Of a stretch of DNA of 47,698 nt, positions 1 to 8,149 are shown one piece after another. The notes beneath the pieces were generated by a model. That model was not told the origin of the DNA and searched no databases. It worked only from the letters and a program-made list of their open reading frames with translations. Within the stretch, counting starts at the first letter, position 1, and every line of letters begins with the position of its first letter. This stretch comes from Candidatus Gallimonas faecavium (GTDB taxonomy: Bacteria; Bacillota; Clostridia; Christensenellales; Borkfalkiaceae). The stretch spans positions 1-47,698 of the forward strand of contig CAJFMF010000002.1 of assembly GCA_904391375.1 (NCBI GenBank), given 5' to 3'. The position numbers and the translations under genes are program-made.

Positions 1-1611
1 GACGGCGCCGTCGTCACGGTGGACGACCTGTTCTATAACGTCCCTGCCCGCCTGAAATTCTTGAAGTCCGATACGGCGGAAGAGGGAGACATCAGCGGCG
101 TCATGGCGCGGTTCCTTCTGTCGCGTCCCGAAATTTCCTTCACATATCTGAGTGACGGAAAATTGAAATACCGCTCCTTCGGCGACGGGCTTTCTGCCGC
201 GCTGGTCGCGGTCTACGGCGCGGAGACATTGAAAAATTGCACCGAGATCCGCGCGGAGAAACACGGAATCCGCCTGTACGGATTTCTCGGGAATCGCAAC
301 TTCTATAAGGCAAACCGTACCTATCAGAGCCTTTTCGTCAACGGCCGCTATGTCGTCAACCAAACCGTCGGCGCAGCGGTGACGAACGCCTATGCGAGTT
401 ACCTCATGAAGCGGCAGTATCCGTTTTATGTGCTCTTTCTCGAAGTTCCGCCCGAAGTTGTCGACGTGAACGTACATCCCAATAAGGCAGATGTGCGCTT
501 TGCGGATAATCAGATCATCTACGGCTGTGTGTATTCGATTGTATCCGCTGTCTTGGACGGAAATTCCAAGGCGCTCGAATACATCGTTTCAAGTCCGAAA
601 CTTGGAGAAACCGCTGTGCAGGACACGCTTTTTGAAGGAGATTCCGCCTTGCCTCAGGAACGGGCGGATGGAAAATCTTCCGAAAAGCATGAGTCTTTCT
701 CGGCATTCCCTGCGGCAAACTTCGTTGATCGGGCGACGCGCGATTCTTCTTCGCGAAGAAATGACGGCGTTGTACAGACGGGAGCACCGTCCATGTCCTA
801 TGCGCAGGCAAAGAAAGAACTTGCGTTTGACGTGAGCATTCCGAAAGGGGATGAGCCGCAGTTTCTCGATCGGGAGAAGGTCGTCCTGGAAGTGCGTCAG
901 CCTGCGATGCCCTCGCTTGCGCCGTCTTCCATGGAGGGCGCTCCTGCTTCTGCAAAGCCGCAGGAAGACGTCTTTGCGGAAAATCAGCGCTTTTTGCGGG
1001 AGCAGACGGCGAAAATGCGGCAGGATCGCGTCGATCCCGCTTCCCTGGAGTACAAGGGCGAGCTTTTCCGCACATATCTCATCTATCAGGCGGGGGATGT
1101 CGCGTATTTTATCGATCAGCACGCGGCGCACGAACGCATCCTCTATGATCGGCTGAAAGAGGCATGGGAAACGCGTTTTGTTGCGTCCCAGCCGATGCTG
1201 ATACCGTTTGTCCTTACGCTCAACGGGCAGGAATTTGCCTTTCTGGAAAAGAACTTTTCCGTTCTGCGGGAAATTGGTTTTGAAATTGAAGAGTTCGGCG
1301 ATACAAGCGTGCGGGTTTCGGCGGTTCCCGCCGATCTCATGGAGATCGATCTCAATGCTTTTTTCCAGGATGTCTTGTCCTCGATGGAGAGCCTGCGCGC
1401 GATCCGTCTTGTCGATCTTCTCAAGGACAAGCTTGCGACGGCGGCCTGTAAGGCAGCGGTCAAAGGCGGGGAAAGCCTTTCTTTGCAGGAAGTGCGCGCA
1501 CTCATCGAGCAGATGGATGGGGACACGGGCATGAAATGTCCGCACGGTCGCCCTGCGGTCGTAAAAATGAAGAAAAGCGAGTTTGAAAAACTCTTCAAAC
1601 GCATTGTATGA
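1..1611 (+). CDS. mutL: DNA mismatch repair protein MutL, 5' end missing
   Basis: MutL couples mismatch recognition by MutS to strand incision. The reading frame is open from base 1, so the gene begins before the window and the N-terminal ATPase motifs are absent. The visible 536 residues start in the DLFYNVPARLKFLK segment typical of MutL. They continue through the transducer domain (to about residue 175) and a low-complexity linker (about 175-330) into the C-terminal dimerisation and endonuclease domain. Endonuclease motifs are readable: DQHAAHE near residue 372, CKAAVKGG near 482 and CPHGRP near 513, so this is the self-nicking type found in Firmicutes. In DQHA(X)2E(X)4E the last position is Asp instead of Glu. 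The stop overlaps the miaA start (ATGA), which implies translational coupling. The family call is secure. Confidence 0.97.
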   Translation, partial: DGAVVTVDDLFYNVPARLKFLKSDTAEEGDISGVMARFLLSRPEISFTYLSDGKLKYRSFGDGLSAALVAVYGAETLKNCTEIRAEKHGIRLYGFLGNRNFYKANRTYQSLFVNGRYVVNQTVGAAVTNAYASYLMKRQYPFYVLFLEVPPEVVDVNVHPNKADVRFADNQIIYGCVYSIVSAVLDGNSKALEYIVSSPKLGETAVQDTLFEGDSALPQERADGKSSEKHESFSAFPAANFVDRATRDSSSRRNDGVVQTGAPSMSYAQAKKELAFDVSIPKGDEPQFLDREKVVLEVRQPAMPSLAPSSMEGAPASAKPQEDVFAENQRFLREQTAKMRQDRVDPASLEYKGELFRTYLIYQAGDVAYFIDQHAAHERILYDRLKEAWETRFVASQPMLIPFVLTLNGQEFAFLEKNFSVLREIGFEIEEFGDTSVRVSAVPADLMEIDLNAFFQDVLSSMESLRAIRLVDLLKDKLATAACKAAVKGGESLSLQEVRALIEQMDGDTGMKCPHGRPAVVKMKKSEFEKLFKRIV

Positions 1612-2516
1612 AAAAATTGATCGTAATTTGCGGACCTACGGCATCGGGAAAAACGGCGCTCGCCGTCGAATGCGCCAGGCGTTTTCAGGGCGAAGTCGTC
1701 TCCTGCGATGCCTACATTGTCTATCGCGGATTAAACATCGGAACGGCAAAGCCTACGGAAGAAGAAAGAAAGGGGATTGTGCATCATCTGATTGACGTTG
1801 CGGATCCCAGAGATAATTTTTCCGTACACGATTTTGAGAAGATGGCGGTCCCTGTCGTTGAAGACATCCTCTCGCGCGGAAAAATCCCTATTCTGTGCGG
1901 CGGATCGGGGTTCTATATGAACTCCGTCCTGTTTCAGAGCGGATTCGGAAATACGGCAGCCGACCCATTGATCCGTGCAAAATATGAGGCGTTTGTACGG
2001 GAGAACGGCAGAGAAGCGCTTCATGCGCTTTTACGAAAATGTGACCCGGAAAGTGCAGAAGTTTTGCATCCGAATGACGTAAAGCGCGTGATCCGTGCGC
2101 TGGAAATTTATGAACTGACGGGCAAGCGGAAATCGGAGCAGCATGATGAACGCGTGCCGCGTTTTGAGTACGTTGCTTTTGCGTTCGATTGGCCGCGTGA
2201 AGTGTTATATGAACGGATTGCCGTGCGTACGAGAGCCATGCTGGACGGCGGTCTCGTCGAGGAAGTAGAGGGACTTCTGGCAAACGGTGTGCCTGCTTCG
2301 GCGCAGTCCATGCAGGGGATCGGCTACAAAGAAGTCGTTGAAATTTTGAAAAATGGCGATAATCGTTGTAATATGTATGACATAATACTGAAAAATACGA
2401 GAAATTATGCCAAACGGCAGGTTACTTTTTTCAAAAAGCTTCCCAACTTGCATTGGCTGAAACCGACAGATCTGCCCACGGCAGTCAAGGAGATCGAAAC
2501 AATCAATGACAGTTGA
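1608..2516 (+). CDS. miaA: tRNA dimethylallyltransferase MiaA
   Basis: MiaA transfers a dimethylallyl group to N6 of A37 in tRNAs that read UNN codons. The 302-residue length is normal. The P-loop GPTASGKT lies at residues 9-16, followed by the YRGLNIGTAKP stretch that corresponds to the usual D-x-x-x-Y-RG-x-x-IGTAKP motif. DVKRVIRALEIYELTGK in the middle and the MQGIGYKE segment near the C-terminus are also typical. It starts inside the mutL stop codon (ATGA), and its last codons overlap the start of the next gene by 11 bases. The mutL-miaA order is common in bacteria. No hfq follows, although hfq is often found there. Confidence 0.96.
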   Translation: MKKLIVICGPTASGKTALAVECARRFQGEVVSCDAYIVYRGLNIGTAKPTEEERKGIVHHLIDVADPRDNFSVHDFEKMAVPVVEDILSRGKIPILCGGSGFYMNSVLFQSGFGNTAADPLIRAKYEAFVRENGREALHALLRKCDPESAEVLHPNDVKRVIRALEIYELTGKRKSEQHDERVPRFEYVAFAFDWPREVLYERIAVRTRAMLDGGLVEEVEGLLANGVPASAQSMQGIGYKEVVEILKNGDNRCNMYDIILKNTRNYAKRQVTFFKKLPNLHWLKPTDLPTAVKEIETINDS

Positions 2517-3729
2517 AGAGAGAATTTTGGATGCGGAGCAGAAACTTGCTCCGATGTTTGACGAAATTGACAGGATTGCGCTTTTCAATCAGGAGAAGGT
2601 GCTCAATGCGTTTCGGGAGGAACGGATCGCGCTTCGTCATTTTATGGCATCGACGGGGTATGGATACGGCGATGAGGGAAGAGAGAGCCTCGGAAAAGTG
2701 TATGCGCACGCGTTCGGCGCAGAGCGCGCCATTGTCTCTCCTTCGATTTTGAGCGGAACGCATGCCCTGACGGTTGCTCTTTTCGGCGTCCTGCGTCCAG
2801 GGAACCGCGTCTTGTGCATCAGCGGGGTGCCTTATGATACGCTGCGCGGTGTTGTCTGGGGCAAAGGAAACGGCTCTCTTGCGGATTTCGGAATAACGTT
2901 TGAGACAGTTCCGCTCGATGACTTCGGGAAAATCGACCTTTCGGCGGTTCGCAAAGCACTTCAAAGCGGATCTTACGATATGGTCTATCTTCAGCGGTCT
3001 CGCGGATACGAATTGCGCGATTCTTTTACGATCGAGGAAATTTCAGAGGCTTGCCACTGCGTGCGCGATTGCGGCTTTACGGGCTGCATCTTCGTCGATA
3101 ACTGCTACGGGGAATTTGTCGAGACACGCGAACCGACGCAAGTCGGCGCGGATCTCATTGTCGGATCGCTCATCAAAAATCCGGGAGGCGGACTTGCTCC
3201 GACGGGCGGATATATCGCAGGTAAGGCGTCTTATATTGCTATGTGCGAAAATCGCCTTACAGCGCCTTCGGTCGGCGGCGAGGTCGGCTCGTATGCGTAC
3301 GGATATCAGCTGTTCTATCAGGGATTTTTCCTTGCGCCCCATGTCGTCGCGCAGGCGCTCAAAGGCGCTTTGCTGATCGGTCAGTGTATGGCGGAACTCG
3401 GATATCAGAACTATCCGTCCATCGATCGGCTTCCGCCCGATATTACGCGCGCCGTGCGCTTTGATACCGAAAAACAGCTTACGGACTTCATTCAGTCGGT
3501 GCAGGATGTCTCTCCCGTAGACTCCTTCGTCAAACTGGAGGCCTGGGATATGCCGGGCTATGACTGTAAAGTGATTATGGCGGCAGGGACGTTCAATTCG
3601 GGAGCGAGTATCGAGCTCTCTGCCGATGCGCCCATTCGCGAACCCTATGTTGCCTATTTTCAAGGCGGCCTGACGTACGAGCATTGCAAACTTGCAGTGC
3701 GGGAGATTCTGAAGAAGCTCCTTGCGTAA
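2506..3729 (+). CDS. PLP-dependent methionine gamma-lyase family protein (YnbB-like)
   Basis: This 407-residue protein belongs to the fold-type I PLP family often annotated as methionine gamma-lyase or aluminium resistance protein (YnbB in B. subtilis). The N-terminal half carries the diagnostic STGYGYGDEGRESLGKVYA stretch and SILSGTHAL. The probable PLP lysine is in SLIKNPGGG near residue 224, followed by APTGGYIAG. In Clostridia this gene commonly lies after miaA, as here, and it overlaps miaA by 11 bases, so it is the third gene of the mutL operon. The true substrate of the family is not settled; a C-S lyase role is inference from homology. Two terminator-like hairpins follow within 150 bases. 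Confidence 0.9.
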   Translation: MTVEERILDAEQKLAPMFDEIDRIALFNQEKVLNAFREERIALRHFMASTGYGYGDEGRESLGKVYAHAFGAERAIVSPSILSGTHALTVALFGVLRPGNRVLCISGVPYDTLRGVVWGKGNGSLADFGITFETVPLDDFGKIDLSAVRKALQSGSYDMVYLQRSRGYELRDSFTIEEISEACHCVRDCGFTGCIFVDNCYGEFVETREPTQVGADLIVGSLIKNPGGGLAPTGGYIAGKASYIAMCENRLTAPSVGGEVGSYAYGYQLFYQGFFLAPHVVAQALKGALLIGQCMAELGYQNYPSIDRLPPDITRAVRFDTEKQLTDFIQSVQDVSPVDSFVKLEAWDMPGYDCKVIMAAGTFNSGASIELSADAPIREPYVAYFQGGLTYEHCKLAVREILKKLLA

Positions 3730-3770
3730 TTTGAATCCTTCGGCGAGTCGCTTTTTCAAATTGTTTTTTT
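3728..3770 (+). terminator. possible terminator of the mutL-miaA operon
   Basis: An AT-rich stem AATTTGAA / TTCAAATT (3728-3735 with 3755-3762) starts on the stop codon and is followed by seven T residues. The loop is about 19 bases. The weak stem makes it less convincing than the hairpin at 3827. Confidence 0.45.
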
Positions 3771-3826
3771 GTTTGGATCCGATGCGGCCTTTCGAGCAGA
3801 AAACAGAGCTTATTCCCAATGAACTG

Positions 3827-3869
3827 AAGAAACCCTGATCGGGGGCCTGCCCGACAGGGTTTCTTTTTT
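3827..3869 (+). terminator. strong rho-independent terminator
   Basis: The stem AAGAAACCCTG pairs with CAGGGTTTCTT (3827-3837 with 3855-3865). It continues inward as TCGGG / CCCGA with one bulged A, and T residues follow to 3869. It lies about 100 bases after the PLP-enzyme gene and ends the mutL operon. Confidence 0.8.
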
Positions 3870-4159
3870 GAATTTTACGAAATACTATCGGTTTCTTTTC
3901 CATTGATTTCGAAAAGAATGTTTCGGAAAAAGGATTTTTGCCTGAGGGAACCTTGATTCGGGACAATGTGGCGGCGATCGGGATTCCGAATGTGGCGCTC
4001 GGGCTTCCTGCAGACTCGGCATTTTTCCCTTTGAGGCATCTGCCGTTTCTTTGCGGCGAGATTGTCCTTTTCGCAGATGTTTTTCTTTAGTCTTGTATTT
4101 CACAACGAAAAACAAAGGTTTGTTTTTTACGCCATTGTTTGAGAGACAAGGCTTTTCCG

Positions 4160-4188
4160 TCATGTTTGGACAAGGCGCGGCATATCCT
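4160..4188 (+). promoter_or_regulatory. candidate sigma-E promoter of the spoIIIA operon
   Basis: TCATGTT (4160-4166) fits the -35 pattern KMATATT in six of seven positions. After exactly 14 bases comes CATATCCT (4181-4188), close to the sigma-E -10 CATACANT. In B. subtilis spoIIIA is transcribed by sigma-E in the mother cell. The start codon lies only five bases after the -10, so this mRNA would be leaderless or nearly so. No Shine-Dalgarno precedes the start. Confidence 0.5.
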
Positions 4189-4193
4189 ATACC

Positions 4194-5030
4194 ATGCTTG
4201 AATTTTTACCGCCACGCCTGAGCGCCGCTCTGCGGCACGTCAATCTCAATCTTCTGTATGAACTGCGCGTCCGTGCGGACAAGCCGCTTGTGGCAAATTT
4301 AGGCGGCACATTCTGTTATGTGGGGGAAAACGGTCGAACGACGCAGCGCGAAGCGGCACTTGTCCCTACGGAGAAAGAACTCTCGGACATTGTGTTTGCG
4401 GCAAGCGGATATTCCGTGTATTCCGTCTCCGAGCAGATCAAACAGGGATTTTTGACGGGTGCGGCGGGGGAGCGGATCGGAATCGCGGGGAGTTATGTAT
4501 GCGAAGGCGATCGCGTGCTGTCAGTGCATACGATCACATCGCTCTGCATTCGTGTCCCGCACGCAATCCCTGGTTGTGCGGAGCGGATTTATACCGACTG
4601 CCTTTCAAACGGAATTTGTTCGCTGTTGCTGATTTCTCCTCCGGGATACGGGAAAACCACGTTGTTGCGCGATCTGTCCCGTCTTGTAAGTTTGCGCATG
4701 CGTTTGAATATTCTCGTATGCGATGAGCGGGGAGAGCTTTCGGCGGGGGAATTGGGTGAGACGAGCGATGTCATGCGTTTTTCGGATAAACGGACGGCCT
4801 TTTCAGCGGGAATCCGAGCCATGCGTCCCGATTTAATTGTCACGGACGAGCTCCAGACGGAGGACTACGCGGCGGTCCGTCGAGCGCAGGAAAGCGGCCT
4901 TCATGTCTTTGCTTCCGCGCACCTTGTCCGCGTTGCAGATGTCCCCGAAAAGATCTTTGATCGCTATGTCGTACTCGACGGATTGGGTACGGTCGGAGCT
5001 GTCATCGGAGCGGACGATGTTATGGCTTAA
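4194..5030 (+). CDS. spoIIIAA: stage III sporulation protein AA, ATPase
   Basis: SpoIIIAA is the cytoplasmic ATPase of the SpoIIIA-SpoIIQ channel and resembles secretion ATPases of the type II/IV kind. The 278-residue length is slightly under the usual 300. Walker A is SPPGYGKTTLLRD near residue 148 and Walker B is LIVTDEL near 213. The N-terminal MLEFLPPRL aligns with the start of known homologues, so ATG 4194 is preferred although no Shine-Dalgarno precedes it. The end overlaps spoIIIAB by 14 bases. It is first of eight contiguous spoIIIA genes. Confidence 0.96.
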   Translation: MLEFLPPRLSAALRHVNLNLLYELRVRADKPLVANLGGTFCYVGENGRTTQREAALVPTEKELSDIVFAASGYSVYSVSEQIKQGFLTGAAGERIGIAGSYVCEGDRVLSVHTITSLCIRVPHAIPGCAERIYTDCLSNGICSLLLISPPGYGKTTLLRDLSRLVSLRMRLNILVCDERGELSAGELGETSDVMRFSDKRTAFSAGIRAMRPDLIVTDELQTEDYAAVRRAQESGLHVFASAHLVRVADVPEKIFDRYVVLDGLGTVGAVIGADDVMA

Positions 5031-5487
5031 AATCCTGCTTGCGTGTCTCACGGTAGGGTTCAGCGTTGGAATCGGCTACCTTGCGGCCAATAAATATCGG
5101 AGCAGGTATGCTTTTTACAGGCAGTTTCAGGATTTTAACGAGCGGTATCTGTCGGAATTGGAGTATGCGCGGAAACCGCTTCCCGTCTTTGTGCGGGAAT
5201 ACGAAGCCAAGGGGGATTTTTCGGGACTGCTTGGGGATTGGCTGAAAACGCGCGCGACGCAAGTGAAGCTTTCCTATCTCTCTTCCGATGAGCGCGAGCA
5301 ATGCTGTGCTTATTTTTCGATGCTTGGACGCGGAAACGCACAGGCACAGGCGGAATATTTCGGGACATATAAACCATCGCTTTCGGAGAAGAAGGCAACT
5401 TGTGAAAAGGAGAGCAGGGAGCGGGGAGTGCTCTGTTTGAAGCTCGGATTGCTTGCGGGACTTGCTCTCGTCATTCTTATGATTTGA
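5017..5487 (+). CDS. spoIIIAB: stage III sporulation protein AB
   Basis: SpoIIIAB is a mother-cell membrane protein of the channel, related to GspF-type platform proteins. ATG 5017 is chosen because it gives the expected N-terminal membrane segment (MLWLKILLACLTVGF) and a 156-residue product. A longer open frame extends upstream but there it only shadows spoIIIAA. A second hydrophobic segment ends the protein, and the soluble middle holds FNERYLSELEYA and the SYLSSDER region. Translation is probably coupled to spoIIIAA through the 14-base overlap. Confidence 0.92.
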   Translation: MLWLKILLACLTVGFSVGIGYLAANKYRSRYAFYRQFQDFNERYLSELEYARKPLPVFVREYEAKGDFSGLLGDWLKTRATQVKLSYLSSDEREQCCAYFSMLGRGNAQAQAEYFGTYKPSLSEKKATCEKESRERGVLCLKLGLLAGLALVILMI

Positions 5488-5488
5488 A

Positions 5489-5686
5489 ATGGATATTTCC
5501 GTTATATTTCGGCTGGCGGCGATCGGAATTATTGTGACAGTCGTCTGTCAGCTGCTGAAAAAATCAGATCGGGACGACATCTCGACGGTCGTCTCGATCG
5601 TAGGCCTTGTAATTGCGCTCACGATTGCGGTCACGATGATCGGCGATTTGTTTGATGTAATTCGGGATATTTTCGGAGTGACATGA
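5489..5686 (+). CDS. spoIIIAC: stage III sporulation protein AC
   Basis: This is a 65-residue membrane protein with two hydrophobic segments (about residues 4-22 and 32-52) separated by the polar turn KKSDRDDIST, which is the usual SpoIIIAC layout. It starts one base after the spoIIIAB stop, and its last four bases are the start of spoIIIAD (ATGA). SpoIIIAC and SpoIIIAD are thought to form part of the membrane base of the feeding channel. The exact role is not established. Confidence 0.93.
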   Translation: MDISVIFRLAAIGIIVTVVCQLLKKSDRDDISTVVSIVGLVIALTIAVTMIGDLFDVIRDIFGVT

Positions 5687-6081
5687 CGCCCGTCTTTCAG
5701 TTGATCGGTATCGCGTTCCTGACCGCCGTTGCGGCGATCCTTGTCAAGAATACCAAACCGGAACTTGCTGCGGTCATTACGATTGCAGGCGGCGTTATTC
5801 TCGTACTCTTTGCGTTGGAGGCCTTTCGCGGAAGTCTTGGCATATTTTCCGAGATTGCCTCCATGACAGGCCTGGATGCCGCAATTATCAAGACACTTCT
5901 GAAGATGGTCGGAATCGGATATCTCGTTGAATTCAGCGCCGGAATCCTCAATGATTTCGGGCAGAATTCGCTGGCAGACAAATTGGTATTTTGCGGGAAA
6001 ATCCTCGTCCTGATTTTGGCGATTCCCATTCTTGAAAATATTCTCACGCTTGTGAACGATCTTTTGGGGCTCATTGCATGA
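5683..6081 (+). CDS. spoIIIAD: stage III sporulation protein AD
   Basis: A 132-residue integral membrane protein with about four hydrophobic segments, paralogous in style to SpoIIIAC. The NTKPELAAVITIAGG region and the final ENILTLVNDLLGL match the family. It overlaps spoIIIAC and spoIIIAE through ATGA junctions, a sign of tightly coupled translation across the operon. It acts in the mother-cell membrane facing the forespore. Confidence 0.94.
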   Translation: MTPVFQLIGIAFLTAVAAILVKNTKPELAAVITIAGGVILVLFALEAFRGSLGIFSEIASMTGLDAAIIKTLLKMVGIGYLVEFSAGILNDFGQNSLADKLVFCGKILVLILAIPILENILTLVNDLLGLIA

Positions 6082-7310
6082 AGGAATACCTTTGCTTAAA
6101 GAAGGTCAGGCGATTTTACAAGTTGCGGCACAAAAGGAGAGTATGGTTGTTGCTCGGCGTTCTGTTCGCCGTCTTGTTTTTTGCCGTCAGTCCAGAGCTG
6201 TCTGTGAGTGCCTATACCCCAGAAGAAGAGCAGGCTTTGGAGGAATTCCGACTGCAGATCGATGAACTCCTGGATGCACTCGATACGGATGATTTGCAGG
6301 CTTATCTCAATTCGCTTTCCGAATTTGATCAAAGTGACATCAAAGATGTGCTCTCAGGCGTGATTACAGGCGATTTTGCGCTTGACTATACGTCATTGGG
6401 GCAGTCTGTTCTTGCGATCGTCTGGCAAGAAGGAAGGGCAATGTTGCCTGCCTTTGCCGTCATTTTGGCGGCTGCATTGCTCTGCGGGATTCTTAACTCT
6501 GCAAAAAATGGATTTATGCAGAGTAATATGACAGACATAATAAACTTTTCCGCCTATCTTGCCATCGGTGCCGTTGTGCTTGCGGTCCTTACAGACTTGC
6601 TCAAAGTCGGCTTTGAGGCGATTCAGAGCATGCAGACACAGATGGAGATCGTATATCCGATTTTGCTCACGCTGATGGCGGCGAGCGGCGGGTCTGTTTC
6701 GGTGGGCGTTTTTCGCCCCGCGGTTGCCTTTTTCTCCGGAGCCGTTTGCGAGTTATTTACGGCCGTCGTGTTGCCCGCTTCGGTCGTCGTGATCGTTCTC
6801 GCATTTATCGGGAATCTTTCTCCGGAAGTTCCGACGGAAAAACTGGGGGATTTTTTTAAGAGCATCAGCAAGTGGCTGATCGGGCTTACGCTCGGCTTGT
6901 TTACGCTGTTTCTGACTGTGCAGGGAATCGCCTCTTCGCAATACGACGGGCTGTCGCTGCGCGCCGTAAAATATCTCGTCTCGGGGTCTGTTCCCATTGT
7001 CGGCGGATTTTTATCGGGCGGAATGGATCTGGTGCTTGCGGGCAGCGCGCTCATCAAAAACGCAGTCGGTTCGTTTGCCGTTTTCTTACTCTTTGGCGCG
7101 ATCTTGCGGCCCGTCTTGCTCTTTACGGCATTCCAGCTTTTTCTGCGCCTTGCAGCGGCCGTAACGGAGCCGGCAGGCGGAAAGCTGTCGTCCTTTTTGT
7201 CCCGCCTTGCGACGGACAGCGGATTCTTTCTCGCGGGACTTCTCTGCATTGCGTTCTTATACTTTTTGACGCTCGTCCTTCTGGTCTGTTCCACGGGAGT
7301 GATCTTTTGA
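6078..7310 (+). CDS. spoIIIAE: stage III sporulation protein AE
   Basis: This is the large polytopic membrane component of the channel, 410 residues (about 400 in B. subtilis). A basic N-terminus and hydrophobic segment (about residues 22-40) form a signal-like sequence. A short acidic extracytoplasmic region follows (EEEQALEEFRLQIDELLDAL), then six or more membrane segments including AMLPAFAVILAAALLCGIL and the conserved GGFLSGGMDLVLAGSALIKN loop. It overlaps spoIIIAD by four bases and ends in TGATG with spoIIIAF. Confidence 0.95.
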   Translation: MKEYLCLKKVRRFYKLRHKRRVWLLLGVLFAVLFFAVSPELSVSAYTPEEEQALEEFRLQIDELLDALDTDDLQAYLNSLSEFDQSDIKDVLSGVITGDFALDYTSLGQSVLAIVWQEGRAMLPAFAVILAAALLCGILNSAKNGFMQSNMTDIINFSAYLAIGAVVLAVLTDLLKVGFEAIQSMQTQMEIVYPILLTLMAASGGSVSVGVFRPAVAFFSGAVCELFTAVVLPASVVVIVLAFIGNLSPEVPTEKLGDFFKSISKWLIGLTLGLFTLFLTVQGIASSQYDGLSLRAVKYLVSGSVPIVGGFLSGGMDLVLAGSALIKNAVGSFAVFLLFGAILRPVLLFTAFQLFLRLAAAVTEPAGGKLSSFLSRLATDSGFFLAGLLCIAFLYFLTLVLLVCSTGVIF

Positions 7311-7765
7311 TGAAAGCGTACATTCTGAGCATCGTCGGCGTGATTCTCCTGACGGCCGTCATCACGATCATCGCGCCTCACGGAAAAATGGAAAAATTCC
7401 TGAAGGGGACGGCAAAGCTCGTCGTTTTAAGTGCCCTGATCGCACCGATCGCCGGATTTCTTACGGAGAAAGCGCCATCCCTTTCCGCGGCGGAAATCGG
7501 GACGGATACCGCATATCTGGAATATTGCGCCGAATGCTATGCCGATGCGGACGAACGGGCGATCAAAAAGTTTTTGGAGGAGGAATATTCGGTTGCGGCG
7601 GAAGTTGTCGTGACAAGAAATGCAGATGCGACATTTTCCTATGAAAAAATCACTGTCAGGATGGAAAACGAAGGAATATCGGGACAAGACGGGAATATAA
7701 ATATTAGCGAAGAGATCAAAAGCGTCCTGGAGGCGCGTTACGGATGTAACACGGAGGTCATATGA
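7310..7765 (+). CDS. spoIIIAF: stage III sporulation protein AF
   Basis: The product has 151 residues. Two N-terminal membrane segments (about residues 3-21 and 32-50) are followed by a soluble domain facing the intermembrane space, rich in acidic residues with a ring-building type beta pattern (EVVVTRNADATFSYEKITVRM). ATG 7310 is chosen because it shares one base with the spoIIIAE stop and gives the canonical N-terminus MKAYILSIVG. A much longer open frame upstream is antisense-free shadow of spoIIIAE. It overlaps spoIIIAG through ATGA. Confidence 0.93.
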   Translation: MKAYILSIVGVILLTAVITIIAPHGKMEKFLKGTAKLVVLSALIAPIAGFLTEKAPSLSAAEIGTDTAYLEYCAECYADADERAIKKFLEEEYSVAAEVVVTRNADATFSYEKITVRMENEGISGQDGNINISEEIKSVLEARYGCNTEVI

Positions 7766-8121
7766 GCATCCGAAAGCTCTGGGAAAACCGCACGGCGCGC
7801 ATTTTGCTGATTGCAGGTGCGGCGCTCCTGCTTTTGCTGGCCTGTTGGCTCGTATTCGGGGGCGATAAAAGCGCGAATGCGATGGCAGGCGGGGCTTCCA
7901 TGACGGAGGAAGAAGCGCGGTTGTCCGCCATTCTCTCCGAGGTGGAGGATGCGGGAGAGGTGCGGGTCTTTATTACGCAGGAAGACGGTGCTCCTGTGAG
8001 CGCGATCGTCTTGTTCAGCGGCACGGACGGGATACTTGTTCGGCTGCGGCTGACGCAGATCGCCGCACGGGCCTTGGATATTGCCGAGAATAGGGTGCTT
8101 GTGTACCCGTCGGAGACATAG
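7762..8121 (+). CDS. spoIIIAG: stage III sporulation protein AG, unusually short
   Basis: SpoIIIAG forms the large ring of the channel between the two spore membranes. This copy has only 119 residues, against about 200-230 in B. subtilis. One N-terminal membrane segment (about residues 14-33) is followed by the two conserved parts of the ring-building fold: LSAILSEVEDAGEVRVFIT, then SAIVLFSGTDGILVRLRLT and the closing ALDIAENRVLVYPSE. The long insertion that separates these parts in B. subtilis is replaced by a turn of about six residues. Position in the operon and both flanking motifs make the assignment firm despite the length. Confidence 0.9.
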   Translation: MSIRKLWENRTARILLIAGAALLLLLACWLVFGGDKSANAMAGGASMTEEEARLSAILSEVEDAGEVRVFITQEDGAPVSAIVLFSGTDGILVRLRLTQIAARALDIAENRVLVYPSET

Positions 8122-8149
8122 AAATTTTTGTTGAGAAGGAGATAGCATA

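Larger units (their letters stand above)
3730..4193. other. gene-poor gap between the mutL operon and spoIIIA
   Basis: This gap of about 460 bases holds two terminator-like hairpins at its left end and a sigma-E-like promoter at its right end. The stretch 3870-4140 contains short open frames on both strands. One on the plus strand runs about 60 codons without a usable start and ends at 4090; one on the minus strand (3885-4163) is basic and resembles nothing I know. I see no ribosome-binding site for either and do not call a gene. Confidence 0.6.

Noticed and set aside
3885-4163. Minus-strand open frame of 92 codons before spoIIIAA
   Set aside because: Basic low-complexity product without a ribosome-binding site or known relatives; overlaps the spoIIIA promoter region.
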